A stretch of DNA of 8,645 nt, taken from contig CALFJB010000014.1 of NCBI GenBank assembly GCA_937877565.1, positions 1-8,645 of the forward strand. Direction: 5' to 3'. A program made the translations under genes and the position numbers. This document shows positions 1-6,278 of the stretch, in pieces. Each line of letters begins with the position of its first letter. Within the stretch, counting starts at the first letter, position 1. The DNA comes from an uncultured Selenomonadales bacterium. GTDB lineage: Bacteria > Bacillota > Negativicutes > Selenomonadales > Selenomonadaceae. The notes beneath the pieces are model-generated. The model did not search any database and was not told the DNA's origin. It saw only the letters and a program-made list of their open reading frames with translations.

Positions 1-33
1 AGAGGCATTGGAGTTATCCATAAAATTATCCAT
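1..33 (-). CDS. 5' end of a further minus-strand gene (partial, cut by window edge)
   Basis: Reading leftwards, an ATG at 33-31 follows a good ribosome site (GAGGTG, about 40-45) and opens a frame MDNFMDNSNAS that is still open at the window edge. It lies 57 bases after the stop of the ParB-like gene on the same strand, so it is probably the third gene of that operon. Only 11 codons are visible and no family can be assigned. The same bases contain two TTATCCA motifs, so the region may have another role; if the window were a closed circle, the frame would stop after about 32 codons and would probably not be a real gene. Confidence 0.4.
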   Translation of the reverse strand, partial: MDNFMDNSNAS

Positions 34-34
34 G
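14..34 (+). promoter_or_regulatory. Two degenerate DnaA-box-like sites
   Basis: TTATCCATA (14-22) and TTATCCATG (26-34) each differ from TTATCCACA by one or two bases and are 12 bases apart. They overlap the start of the partial minus-strand gene. They matter mainly because the right end carries two better boxes: if the window were circular, all four would lie within about 100 bases. Confidence 0.25.
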
Positions 35-90
35 ACTTCACCTCTGCCTCTTATTTTAGTTGTATGATGAAATAATGTCAATATATTATG

Positions 91-1380
91 TTACTTGATA
101 ATTACATAACATATAGTGTTACGCTCAAAGTTACGTATCATACCTTGAGATACACAGTCTAAGTAGTGCCATACTTCAGAATCAACAAGAGGTGCAAATA
201 CAATAGCTTTTTGAAAATCGCTATCTTCTAATTTGTCGATAAATTCTTCGAGGAATCTAACTGGAGGAGATAATATTATATCGCCACGCCATTCTTTTTG
301 TAGATCTTCTTCTTTTGAATAGAAAGTTCCATCATTGATGAGTTCTTCTGTGTTACTTGTAAACTTATTTATATCGTTAATAAAATGTTGTGGAATATTA
401 TTCATGGGTATATTCATTTTATTAACAATATCTTCAGTAATTTTTTGAGTTGAAGATGTTACTGTTTCATCTTTTTCTATTGTTGCATTAATGTTAATGT
501 TTTCCTCTTGTTTAGATTCCAATAAAGTATCATCATTTAAGACAAGTTCCAATTCATCAACTTTGTTTTCATCTTGTTGACTTTCATTAATAATCTCATC
601 ATTGTCAAGTTGTTGTTCAGTGTGATATTCTTCGGTGCCTTTAGACTGAGTAGAGTTTGATAGAGATATATTATTATTTTTTTGTGTAGTATCGCTATCT
701 TCATCTTGCGATTGAACAGGCTGTAAAGTATTATGGTTGACGGATATAGACTTCTTTAATTTGTTATAAGTAGAGGTAATATAAACTTTGCCAGCTCTAA
801 GCTGTTCCTTTAATTCTTGTGGTGCATGTTCTTCTAAGAATTTTACTTTATCTACAAGATTATGACCAACTCCAGCTATTTTTGCTATTTCTTCACGAGT
901 ATCAACTTTTTGCCCCTTTGGGCGAGAAGTTAGATCATTACGAGAACCTTGATTAGCTTTAGCAAGGGCTTCAATTCGTGGTTTAATGGCTAGAGCAAGA
1001 CGGTAGCGTTCATACTTTGAGATGTTGCGTCGTCCTAATTGATTATTAATGATCCATTCTATAGCTTCTTCTCTATCTTTAAAATCCATTGTCTTATATT
1101 TAATGGGAATATTGAGTTCATGTGCAATTCTATAGCGATTATGACCGTCAATGATAATGTTGTTCCAGACAATTATAGACTCTCTGATACCTTCTTTAGC
1201 GATACTGTCTTTAAGAATAGAATATTCAGCGTCACTTAACTTAGCGATTAATTGTTCAAGTTCAGGATCGATCATAAAAGAATCTTCAGGGTTATTGTTA
1301 GCTTCTTCTTCATTAATCCGGGAATCATTATCTTGATTATATGTATCATCTTTAACAATATATTTTTCTTCATTATTCAT
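91..1380 (-). CDS. ParB/Srx-fold protein with degenerate Dam-type methyltransferase C-terminus
   Basis: From ATG 1380 the protein has 429 residues. Residues 36-120 form a ParB N-terminal (ParB/sulfiredoxin) domain: IDPELEQLI, then IIDGHNRYRIA, which stands in for the GERR box of ParB, then NNQLGRRNIS. Residues 155-210 look like a helix-turn-helix (EEIAKIAGVGHNLVDKV). Residues 215-320 are an acidic, Asn/Gln/Ser-rich linker that is probably disordered. The last 80-90 residues (FYSKEEDLQKEWRGDIILSPP and on) align by eye with phage N6-adenine methyltransferases of the Dam family, but the catalytic NPPY is SPPV and the upstream SAM-binding part is missing. A role in plasmid partition or transcription is inferred, with no methylation expected. 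ATG 1380 has AAAGGG 12 bases upstream. The frame stays open to a TTG at 1575 with no nearby ribosome site, so the start is uncertain. It follows the rep-like gene on the same strand. Confidence 0.8.
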   Translation of the reverse strand: MNNEEKYIVKDDTYNQDNDSRINEEEANNNPEDSFMIDPELEQLIAKLSDAEYSILKDSIAKEGIRESIIVWNNIIIDGHNRYRIAHELNIPIKYKTMDFKDREEAIEWIINNQLGRRNISKYERYRLALAIKPRIEALAKANQGSRNDLTSRPKGQKVDTREEIAKIAGVGHNLVDKVKFLEEHAPQELKEQLRAGKVYITSTYNKLKKSISVNHNTLQPVQSQDEDSDTTQKNNNISLSNSTQSKGTEEYHTEQQLDNDEIINESQQDENKVDELELVLNDDTLLESKQEENININATIEKDETVTSSTQKITEDIVNKMNIPMNNIPQHFINDINKFTSNTEELINDGTFYSKEEDLQKEWRGDIILSPPVRFLEEFIDKLEDSDFQKAIVFAPLVDSEVWHYLDCVSQGMIRNFERNTICYVIIK

Positions 1381-1558
1381 GTCTGAAACATTCCCTTTCG
1401 TATCATCATGGTTATTATTCGATGTTAACTTCTTGCGGTTAGCATTGAAGTTATCGAGTGTTTGAGTAGAGAAATAATAAGCCAACACCTTACCATTCCT
1501 ATATTCTTTATGATCGGGGTTAATCCTGTTATTATGAATAGCTTTGATAAGGCACCGC

Positions 1559-1597
1559 TTATTTAGCAGAACCAAGTAATTTATTATTCGTTGCCAC
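1559..1597 (-). CDS. Micro-ORF, or frameshifted true start of the ParB-like gene
   Basis: A GTG at 1597 has a well-placed AAGGA ribosome site (1607-1611, 9-base spacing) and encodes MATNNKLLGSAK before a TAA at 1559. The long ParB-like frame is open across this point in the next register (from TTG 1575). Dropping one A from the AAA before the stop would fuse the 12 codons in frame to it. It may be a leader peptide, a one-base frameshift that destroyed the original start, or a recoding site. No homologue is recognised. Confidence 0.25.
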   Translation of the reverse strand: MATNNKLLGSAK

Positions 1598-1617
1598 TAT
1601 AATCATTCCTTTCAATC

Positions 1618-1623
1618 ATTATA
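1618..1623 (-). promoter_or_regulatory. Possible -10 box of the ParB-like gene
   Basis: On the minus strand a perfect TATAAT lies just upstream of the AAGGA ribosome site at 1607-1611. No matching -35 box is visible at 16-18 bases, so this could be chance in AT-rich DNA. It would permit expression of the ParB-like gene separately from the rep-like gene. Confidence 0.25.
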
Positions 1624-1635
1624 TAAATTTTGCAA

Positions 1636-1667
1636 GCACGGATAGGATATATAATTTCTACCCGTGC
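1636..1667 (-). terminator. Hairpin between the rep-like and ParB-like genes
   Basis: The arms GCACGGATAG (1636-1645) and CTACCCGTGC (1658-1667) pair over 10 bp with one G-T type pair around an AT-rich 12-base loop. It begins 14 bases after the rep-like stop codon. No T-run follows it on the minus strand, so it may be an attenuator, mRNA-stabilising hairpin or processing site rather than a strong terminator. Confidence 0.4.
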
Positions 1668-1680
1668 CGCGATAGTATTG

Positions 1681-2994
1681 CTAACATATACCGTCAAAGA
1701 CTTCGTGAATCTTATATACAGGGTTTCTATAGCGTGTGATGTGCCAATCTTTAGGAATTATGAAGGGATTAATACCTAATTCTCTGATATTCCTAAGATA
1801 CCTGTTAAAAGTTTCAGGAGTATCTTGTGCAGCACCGCCGACGATAATATCAGTGTGTTTGATTCTAGTACCTCTGATGAACTGTTCTTTGGCTTTAGAA
1901 ACGTGACGTGCCTGTGCTATAAGCCGTAAGGTGTTAATCAACTTCGTCTTGGTAGCAGCACGACGATTAGAAGAATTGATTATCTTCTGGGCATGATAGA
2001 AGGAATAGAAATCTTCAAGTCCAATAGTTTGACGATAATTTTTGATAAGAAGATCACGAATAAACTGAGGTTGTAGATAATTCATAAAGTTACCATCTTC
2101 TAACTGCCATATATTTTTCAGTCCCCTAACCTTATTAGGGTAACATTGAAGCTCGAAACGAATAATATTCTTGGAAGCAGCGATAGCCTGTGCATACGCT
2201 TGAGGATCGTTATCACTATATCTATTTTTAACTTCAGCCGCTTTACAGTAGAAATGGATTTTACAACTCTTGTTACCTTCAGCGGTGCTCTGCTCACGAT
2301 CAGGAATATGTTCAAAATCTATGTAGGGTTGATTACTTTCTCTCCACATAGTCCGCTTCCTTCTACGACAATAGGTAGAGGTAGCCCCTGTAAAGCAGAA
2401 AAATATTTCAGCAGCGTCGTTAAGGTCTTTTGAAAATGCAGTTATATAGAGATGATTATTGTTATCGAAGAATCCTTTGGTAGCTGCATTACCTGTTTCA
2501 CCAGTTGCGCGAATATTTCTATCGAAAGTATCATAACCATTGCTGAAGTCTAAATTGATAGCATAGTCAATACGCCTACACGAATATGAATTGATGTCCG
2601 TGAGATAAGAGTTTGGAACGTCAATGATATTTGACATAACATTATGAAAGGCGTCTCTTAATCTTTGTAGGTTATCAGGATTAACAGAAAAGAGATCAAT
2701 AACCCTTTGTTGTGTTATCATCATTTGTGGCTCCATACGAATCACAAGATGATACCTTGTGATGATGTCTCCATATTCGCGAAATCTGTAGCAATTAATA
2801 CGAATTTCGTGAATACCGGAATTAGGACAATTACGAGCAGTTGTTATGATTATAGAATAAATATTATGAATACCATTAAAACTTTCTTCTAGGTATGAAA
2901 GAGCCGAATCGTGACTAAAACCGAATTGTTCAAGCACGTTCCAAGCATTGTCAAAGGTTCTTAGATCTAAGAAAAGTTCGCAAGTATGAACCAT
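1681..2994 (-). CDS. Putative rolling-circle-type replication initiator (phage G2P/Rep_trans-like)
   Basis: This is a 437-residue protein starting at an ATG with a strong GGAGGTGAT ribosome site just upstream. Three motifs occur in the order seen in phage gene II (CRI) and Rep_trans initiators: CRRIDYAINLDF (residues 139-150), KIHFYCKAAEVKNR (245-258, like the KxYDKxxEL segment) and IIRFELQCYPNK (277-288). The C-terminal part is basic (RRAATKTK, RLIAQARHVSKAKEQFIRG) and suits DNA binding. Such proteins nick a double-strand origin with a tyrosine and start replication, normally with an SF1 helicase of the UvrD/PcrA type; one is encoded nearby at 4105. The motif match is by eye and the catalytic tyrosine cannot be fixed. 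The gene diverges from the plus-strand cluster across a repeat-rich 550-base region and is probably first in an operon with the ParB-like gene. A non-replicative DNA-binding role remains possible. Confidence 0.6.
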   Translation of the reverse strand: MVHTCELFLDLRTFDNAWNVLEQFGFSHDSALSYLEESFNGIHNIYSIIITTARNCPNSGIHEIRINCYRFREYGDIITRYHLVIRMEPQMMITQQRVIDLFSVNPDNLQRLRDAFHNVMSNIIDVPNSYLTDINSYSCRRIDYAINLDFSNGYDTFDRNIRATGETGNAATKGFFDNNNHLYITAFSKDLNDAAEIFFCFTGATSTYCRRRKRTMWRESNQPYIDFEHIPDREQSTAEGNKSCKIHFYCKAAEVKNRYSDNDPQAYAQAIAASKNIIRFELQCYPNKVRGLKNIWQLEDGNFMNYLQPQFIRDLLIKNYRQTIGLEDFYSFYHAQKIINSSNRRAATKTKLINTLRLIAQARHVSKAKEQFIRGTRIKHTDIIVGGAAQDTPETFNRYLRNIRELGINPFIIPKDWHITRYRNPVYKIHEVFDGIC

Positions 2995-3026
2995 ATTATT
3001 ATCACCTCCGTGAATTTATAGGAATC

Positions 3027-3336
3027 TCCCTCAAATAATGTTATAAGGATATAGCAAAGAATGTTAGCAAGAATCGATGAATTATCAGAGATTAATGAAG
3101 TAGAAATATAAATTCTGCTAACGTTATTCCCCTCCGATGATGTTATAAGGAATGTTAATTAAATGTTAGCATAAAAATCTTGTTAGCGAAACGGCGTTTT
3201 ACGCAAAACTCCTTCGCTAATAAATACCTTAGTGGCGCGGCTTATCGGGGTAGAAACGCTACGAACTTTAACGGAAAATGCATACCTTACCTTAATATTA
3301 ATTACGGGATTTTTCCCTCTTAAGAATGTTGTAGGA
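3027..3336 (+). repeat. Three dispersed direct repeats (TCCCTC...ATGTTATAAGGA type)
   Basis: Copies lie at 3027-3049, 3128-3151 and 3314-3336. Copies 1 and 2 share TCCC(C)TC and the 12-mer ATGTTATAAGGA at almost the same offset; copy 3 is degenerate (ATGTTGTAGGA). They are confined to the non-coding interval between the divergent rep-like and plus-strand genes. On the minus strand each reads TCCTTATAACAT followed by GAGGG, so they could be initiator-binding sites, operators or repeated promoter elements. Confidence 0.5.
3183..3220. repeat. Nested inverted repeat upstream of the rep-like gene
   Basis: The perfect 8-bp arms TTAGCGAA (3183-3190) and TTCGCTAA (3213-3220) enclose a second perfect inverted repeat, GTTTT (3196-3200) and AAAAC (3205-3209), around the loop ACGC. 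As a cruciform this would expose a short single-stranded loop, as nick sites of rolling-circle origins do. No known nick-site consensus is recognised here. Confidence 0.45.
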
Positions 3337-3443
3337 ATAATAAAATCTATAGAAAAATCTGAAATAGGTTATCAGCAGAGATCAGTAAGTTGAATTGTAA
3401 TGAAAATCTGAGACAGAATATTAGCCCCGTAGGGTAGTTCATC

Positions 3444-3467
3444 GCCGGTTCATACCGGCATTTTTTT
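3444..3467 (+). terminator. Intrinsic-terminator-like hairpin
   Basis: A perfect 6-bp stem, GCCGGT (3444-3449) with ACCGGC (3454-3459), has a TCAT loop and is followed by seven Ts. A ribosome site and start codon follow immediately, so the hairpin is also in the 5' leader of what comes next. It is the first of three such modules. Confidence 0.7.
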
Positions 3468-3485
3468 ATGGAAGGAATGATAGAA

Positions 3486-3518
3486 ATGAAAAGTATAAGA
3501 GAACCGCCATTACTGTAA
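3486..3518 (+). CDS. Possible 10-codon micro-ORF or leader peptide
   Basis: An ATG at 3486 has AAGGA at 3472-3476 with a 9-base gap and encodes MKSIREPPLL before TAA. An in-frame ATG at 3468 would extend it to 16 residues. It lies between the terminator at 3444-3467 and the ArdC-like fragment. The only support is ribosome-site spacing and the repeated terminator-gene architecture; no homologue is recognised. Confidence 0.25.
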   Translation: MKSIREPPLL

Positions 3519-3557
3519 TATAGCATATTCAAGAATGTTAGCAAAGGAGAATTAAGA

Positions 3558-3752
3558 ATGAAAGTTGATAAAGCAACAATTATAAAGAACGCCGTCGATA
3601 ATCTCATTGAGATGTTTAGGAACGGCACATTCCCAGAGAAGGTAGCTCTCTCGATCATTAGCCGCAATGAAAATGATGTGCGCCCTTGTGATTCTTGGAC
3701 ATCAGCTAACCGTTTGAAAGAAGAATTTGTCGGTGTTACTTCTCTGTTCTAG
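3558..3752 (+). CDS. Truncated ArdC-like N-terminal (ssDNA-binding) domain, 64 residues
   Basis: It starts at an ATG with AAAGGAG 8 bases upstream. The sequence IIKNAVDNLIEMFRNGTFPE followed by RPCDSWTSANRL matches by memory the start of ArdC-like ssDNA-binding domains found in plasmid antirestriction and phage proteins (helix, G-x-x-P-E, then PSDxWSxxNRL). In that family the domain goes on for about 60-80 more residues (TxDARGfrQW, KKGaKAf), often before a metalloprotease domain. Here the protein stops at GVTSLF just where that part should begin, and no other frame continues it. It may be a remnant or a minimal stand-alone version. Confidence 0.6.
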   Translation: MKVDKATIIKNAVDNLIEMFRNGTFPEKVALSIISRNENDVRPCDSWTSANRLKEEFVGVTSLF

Positions 3753-3767
3753 CCATTGCATAAGAAT

Positions 3768-3800
3768 AGCCGTCCGTTGTGGGCGGCTTCTTTTATTTTT
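3768..3800 (+). terminator. Intrinsic-terminator-like hairpin before the 64-residue ORF
   Basis: The stem AGCCGTCC (3768-3775) with GGGCGGCT (3781-3788) has one G-T pair and a 5-base GTTGT loop, and is followed by TCTTTTATTTTT. It lies 15 bases after the ArdC-fragment stop and about 20 bases before the next ribosome site. It could end transcription of the upstream gene or regulate the next one. Confidence 0.7.
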
Positions 3801-3822
3801 ATCACGAAGGGAGTGAATCAGA

Positions 3823-4017
3823 ATGTATAAGTATGAAGTTCGCTTTACCAGTATTGAGGACGGCGAGAATTTTGCCGAATGGTACCTTGCTAACCTCTAC
3901 TGGCTTAACGATAGCGATCCGTGCAACCGTGCTATTCTTACTTCAAGAACCAATATTTACCAAGAACTTATGGAAGATGATCGTGTGGTTCAGTTCAACT
4001 GGCTCAAACACAATTAA
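3823..4017 (+). CDS. Small hypothetical protein, 64 residues
   Basis: The ATG at 3823 has AAGGGAGTGA 8 bases or so upstream. The product begins MYKYEVRFTSIEDGENFAEW and is acidic and rich in Tyr, Trp and Asn, with no signal peptide, membrane segment or cysteine pair. I do not recognise the family. The pattern KYEVRFTSIEDGENFAEW suggests a small soluble alpha/beta fold. A terminator-like hairpin lies on each side, so it appears to be an independent unit. Phage or plasmid accessory proteins of this size in replication modules often bind DNA or a partner protein, but nothing here shows which. Confidence 0.6.
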   Translation: MYKYEVRFTSIEDGENFAEWYLANLYWLNDSDPCNRAILTSRTNIYQELMEDDRVVQFNWLKHN

Positions 4018-4018
4018 T

Positions 4019-4036
4019 CTGCCGTCTATGCGGCAA
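4019..4036 (+). other. Small hairpin after the 64-residue ORF
   Basis: TGCCG (4020-4024) pairs with CGGCA (4031-4035) around TCTATG, starting right after the stop codon. No T-run follows, so it is not a terminator by itself. It lies 14 bases before the stronger hairpin at 4050. Confidence 0.35.
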
Positions 4037-4049
4037 CCATAATCACTTT

Positions 4050-4090
4050 GACCGTCGGGGACTATCTCTCGGCGGTCTTATTTTATTTTT
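4050..4090 (+). terminator. Intrinsic-terminator-like hairpin abutting the helicase ribosome site
   Basis: GACCGTCG (4050-4057) pairs with CGGCGGTC (4070-4077) with one G-T pair; TTATTTTATTTTT follows. The helicase ribosome site AGGAGG begins at the very next base (4091). The tail closely resembles that of the hairpin at 3768-3800 (both end in CTT plus TTTTATTTTTA), so the two look like copies of one module. Confidence 0.7.
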
Positions 4091-4104
4091 AGGAGGAATT
4101 TGTA

Positions 4105-5913
4105 ATGTCTAAGAAATTTATCAATGTCAAAACCCAATGGAGCAACGGCGCAATGCCTATCCCTGTCGCTCAGAATCAGAACATCGTCAGTATTGGAGAG
4201 CTTAAACTCAACGAAGAACAACAAGCCGTCCTTCAGTCTGTCGTCGGCAGAAAGACCATTTGCTCAAATCCGGGAACAGGAAAAACGACCATTCTTGTCT
4301 CTCTCATTAACAGAATCCGTCAACTCTACCCAGAAAGTTCGATTATGCTTGCTGTCACCTTTAGCAAGAAAGCCGCACAGGATTTGAGCGACAGGATCGG
4401 TCTTATGGCTGGTGTTACCGTCTCTACCTTCCATAGCCTCGCCTACAGGGTTCTCAAGTCTTCAAATGTTCCGTTCAAACTCGATAGCAGCACCGCTAAC
4501 GCTGAATCAACTATTGCGTCTCTTATTGGCAAGCACGACACAACTGTTCGTGAAGTGGTAAATAGTCTGCACAGGCTTGACGGCTTCTCTAAAGGCACTT
4601 CTAAAGTCCGTCAACTCTACTTAGACACCCTCAGAGAACGTCATATCGTTACCTTCGATACCATGCTTCTTGAGGCACTCCGCCTGCTTCAAACTAATAT
4701 GCCACTTCGTCGTTACTGGAGTTCTGCCTTTGATTTCGTGCTCTGTGACGAAAATCAAGATCAAACCGCTACAGAAGCTGAGATTATTAATATTCTCACT
4801 GAACAATCAAATAACCTTATTGTTTGCGGCGACGACAAACAACACATATTTGGCTTTCGTGGTGCCGTTCCTAATATCATGGACAGTTACAAGAAGGGTG
4901 CCGACATCTATGACTTGACTATCAATTACAGGAGTACACAATCGATAATCAATCTTGCTAACGAGATTATGGCAGAATACAAGCCAATGGTCGCCGCTAA
5001 CACTGCTCCTGCAACTCCACCGAAATTTATCACTGCCGCAGACGCTACCGATGAAGCTAAGATTGTCTGTGACGAGATTCAACGTCTTCATAATGAAGGT
5101 ATAGCTCTCAAAGATATGGCGGTTCTTTTCAGATCGTCTAGTGTTACAAACGCTATCGTAAATGAATTGTTGGAGCGCAAAATACCCTTCTATTGCAAGA
5201 GCAAAGTCGGCACTAAATATAGCCAGCGTCCTTATTCCACTATTCTCGACATTTTCAACTTCATGGCTAAATCCAATTCTAAAGACACCATGAAGGAAAT
5301 TTTACCCATTATGTTCATCAAGAAGCACGTTATCGAGGAGATCGCAGGAATCGCGAAGGAACAGCAACGCTCTCTGATTGATACTCTCACCAACTGCATT
5401 GTCTTTAAACCAGCACATAATCAAGCAATCAAGGACTTCATAGACGCCGTTATCGTTGCCGCTAAAATGCCTCCTGCTGCCACTGTTAGACATCTCTTGA
5501 AGCACGGTTTGGCTAAGTATCTTGGTATGGAACTTATGTTATCCGTTGAGAACATCATCACAGAGTTAGAAGAATTTACTGATATTCCGTCCTTCCTGCA
5601 ACACGTCAAAGAAGTTAAGGAGCAAGCTGCAACCGCTAGAAAACTTGCCGCACAGAGTGACGATTGCCTCAACCTTATGACCATTCACGCAAGCAAAGGC
5701 TTAGAGTTCCATGCCGTCTTCATTATCGGGGCTATCGATGGGATTCTTCCTTCTTCTCGTGACGGTGCCGACTTTGCTGAGGAAAAACGTCTTGCTTATG
5801 TTGCTGTCACCAGAGCCAAAGATTTCCTCTATGTTAGCTATCCTCGTCAGTCTGCTAACAGCTTGCAACCTAATAAACCCTGCCGTTTCTTCGCTAACCA
5901 CTTCAAGGCTTAA
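4105..5913 (+). CDS. SF1A DNA helicase, UvrD/PcrA/Rep family
   Basis: This is a complete 602-residue 3'-5' DNA helicase with all family motifs. They are: Q motif LNEEQQAVL (35-43), Walker A NPGTGKTT (55-62), Ia TFSKKAAQDL (85-94), Ib VSTFHSLA (106-113), Walker B FVLCDENQDQ (211-220), III CGDDKQHIFGFRGA (241-254), IV LTINYRST (271-278), V MTIHASKGLEF (525-535) and VI EEKRLAYVAVTRAK (559-572). It is shorter than PcrA or UvrD (about 720 residues) because it lacks the long C-terminal tail. The start is ATG 4105 with AGGAGG 8 bases upstream. Next to an initiator-like gene, the simplest role is unwinding DNA during replication of the element; recombination with the downstream YqaJ nuclease is another. 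A 43-base gap without a terminator separates it from yqaJ, so the two are probably co-transcribed. Its codon use (many GCT, CGT, CTT and ATT) differs from the minus-strand genes and tnpB. Confidence 0.95.
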   Translation: MSKKFINVKTQWSNGAMPIPVAQNQNIVSIGELKLNEEQQAVLQSVVGRKTICSNPGTGKTTILVSLINRIRQLYPESSIMLAVTFSKKAAQDLSDRIGLMAGVTVSTFHSLAYRVLKSSNVPFKLDSSTANAESTIASLIGKHDTTVREVVNSLHRLDGFSKGTSKVRQLYLDTLRERHIVTFDTMLLEALRLLQTNMPLRRYWSSAFDFVLCDENQDQTATEAEIINILTEQSNNLIVCGDDKQHIFGFRGAVPNIMDSYKKGADIYDLTINYRSTQSIINLANEIMAEYKPMVAANTAPATPPKFITAADATDEAKIVCDEIQRLHNEGIALKDMAVLFRSSSVTNAIVNELLERKIPFYCKSKVGTKYSQRPYSTILDIFNFMAKSNSKDTMKEILPIMFIKKHVIEEIAGIAKEQQRSLIDTLTNCIVFKPAHNQAIKDFIDAVIVAAKMPPAATVRHLLKHGLAKYLGMELMLSVENIITELEEFTDIPSFLQHVKEVKEQAATARKLAAQSDDCLNLMTIHASKGLEFHAVFIIGAIDGILPSSRDGADFAEEKRLAYVAVTRAKDFLYVSYPRQSANSLQPNKPCRFFANHFKA

Positions 5914-5956
5914 TCATATAGAAAAAATTCATCATCATTGAAAGGACTGATTATCT

Positions 5957-6241
5957 ATGTCTAAAACTGTTATCGCAAAAAATACCGACGTTATGCCACG
6001 TTCCGAGTGGCTGGCACTTCGTCGCAAAGGTATCGGTGGCTCTGATTGTGCCGCCGCTTGCGGTCTTTCTCGTTGGAAGTCTCCTCTTCAACTTTTCGTC
6101 GAGAAAACTCGCGGCATGAAAATGGAAGAGGATAATGAGCGTATGGCTTGGGGACGTACTCTTGAGCCCGTTATCCGTGCTGAGTTTGCCAAACGTTCTG
6201 GTCTTCAATTAAAAAATTCGCAAGGAATCTCCCGATTTTAA
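5957..6241 (+). pseudogene. YqaJ-type viral recombinase/exonuclease, 3' part lost to IS insertion
   Basis: The ATG has AAAGGA 10 bases upstream. About 85 native residues remain: a start like other YqaJ proteins (PRSEWLALRRKGIGGSD, residues 14-30), AAACGLSRWKSPLQLFVEKT (32-51), and WGRTLEPVIRAEFAKRSGL, which carries the first conserved Glu of the lambda-exonuclease-like PD-(D/E)xK fold. Family members usually have 200-300 residues and need the later D and ExK motifs, which are absent. After LQL the frame enters the left end of the IS element and stops within its hairpin. YqaJ nucleases resect DNA ends for phage-type homologous recombination; this copy should be inactive. No continuation is found to the right of the IS element, so sequence appears to have been lost there as well. 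Confidence 0.85.
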
Positions 6242-6250
6242 TCGGGGGAG
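6229..6250. repeat. Left-end hairpin of the IS element
   Basis: CTCCCGAT (6229-6236) pairs with ATCGGGGGAG (6241-6250) with one G bulge around a TTTA loop. It is the left recognition hairpin for the TnpA dimer and also supplies the stop codon of the broken yqaJ frame. Confidence 0.7.
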
Positions 6251-6278
6251 GAATTGCGCCCCGCGAATTTTGATTTCT

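Larger units (their letters stand above)
2995..3440. other. Non-coding divergent control region, candidate origin or operator
   Basis: No credible gene lies in this stretch. Besides the direct repeats it contains GTTAGC at 3063-3068, 3165-3170 and 3182-3187 and GCTAAC at 3117-3122, with another GTTAGC at 3537-3542. An inverted repeat lies at 3183-3220. The position directly upstream of an initiator-like gene fits an origin, autoregulatory operators, or both. I see no clear sigma-A promoter for either direction. Confidence 0.4.

Noticed and set aside
2118..2433. Open frames on both strands within the rep-like gene (65 and 95 codons).
   Set aside because: They are shadows of the rep-like coding frame, with no ribosome sites or recognisable domains.
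3429..3439. The 11-mer GTAGGGTAGTT here recurs exactly at 8358-8368 inside structured unit A, also next to a GTA triloop stem (CCC-GTA-GGG).
   Set aside because: Several exact 11-base repeats are expected by chance in a window of this size, and the surroundings do not fold alike.
3347..3667. A 106-codon minus-strand frame starting MRLMIERATFSG.
   Set aside because: It lies antisense to the ArdC-like fragment and the terminator at 3444, lacks a ribosome site and resembles no family.
4621..5901. Several 61-94 codon open frames opposite or within the helicase gene.
   Set aside because: The helicase frame contains all family motifs across this interval, so these are antisense or out-of-frame shadows.
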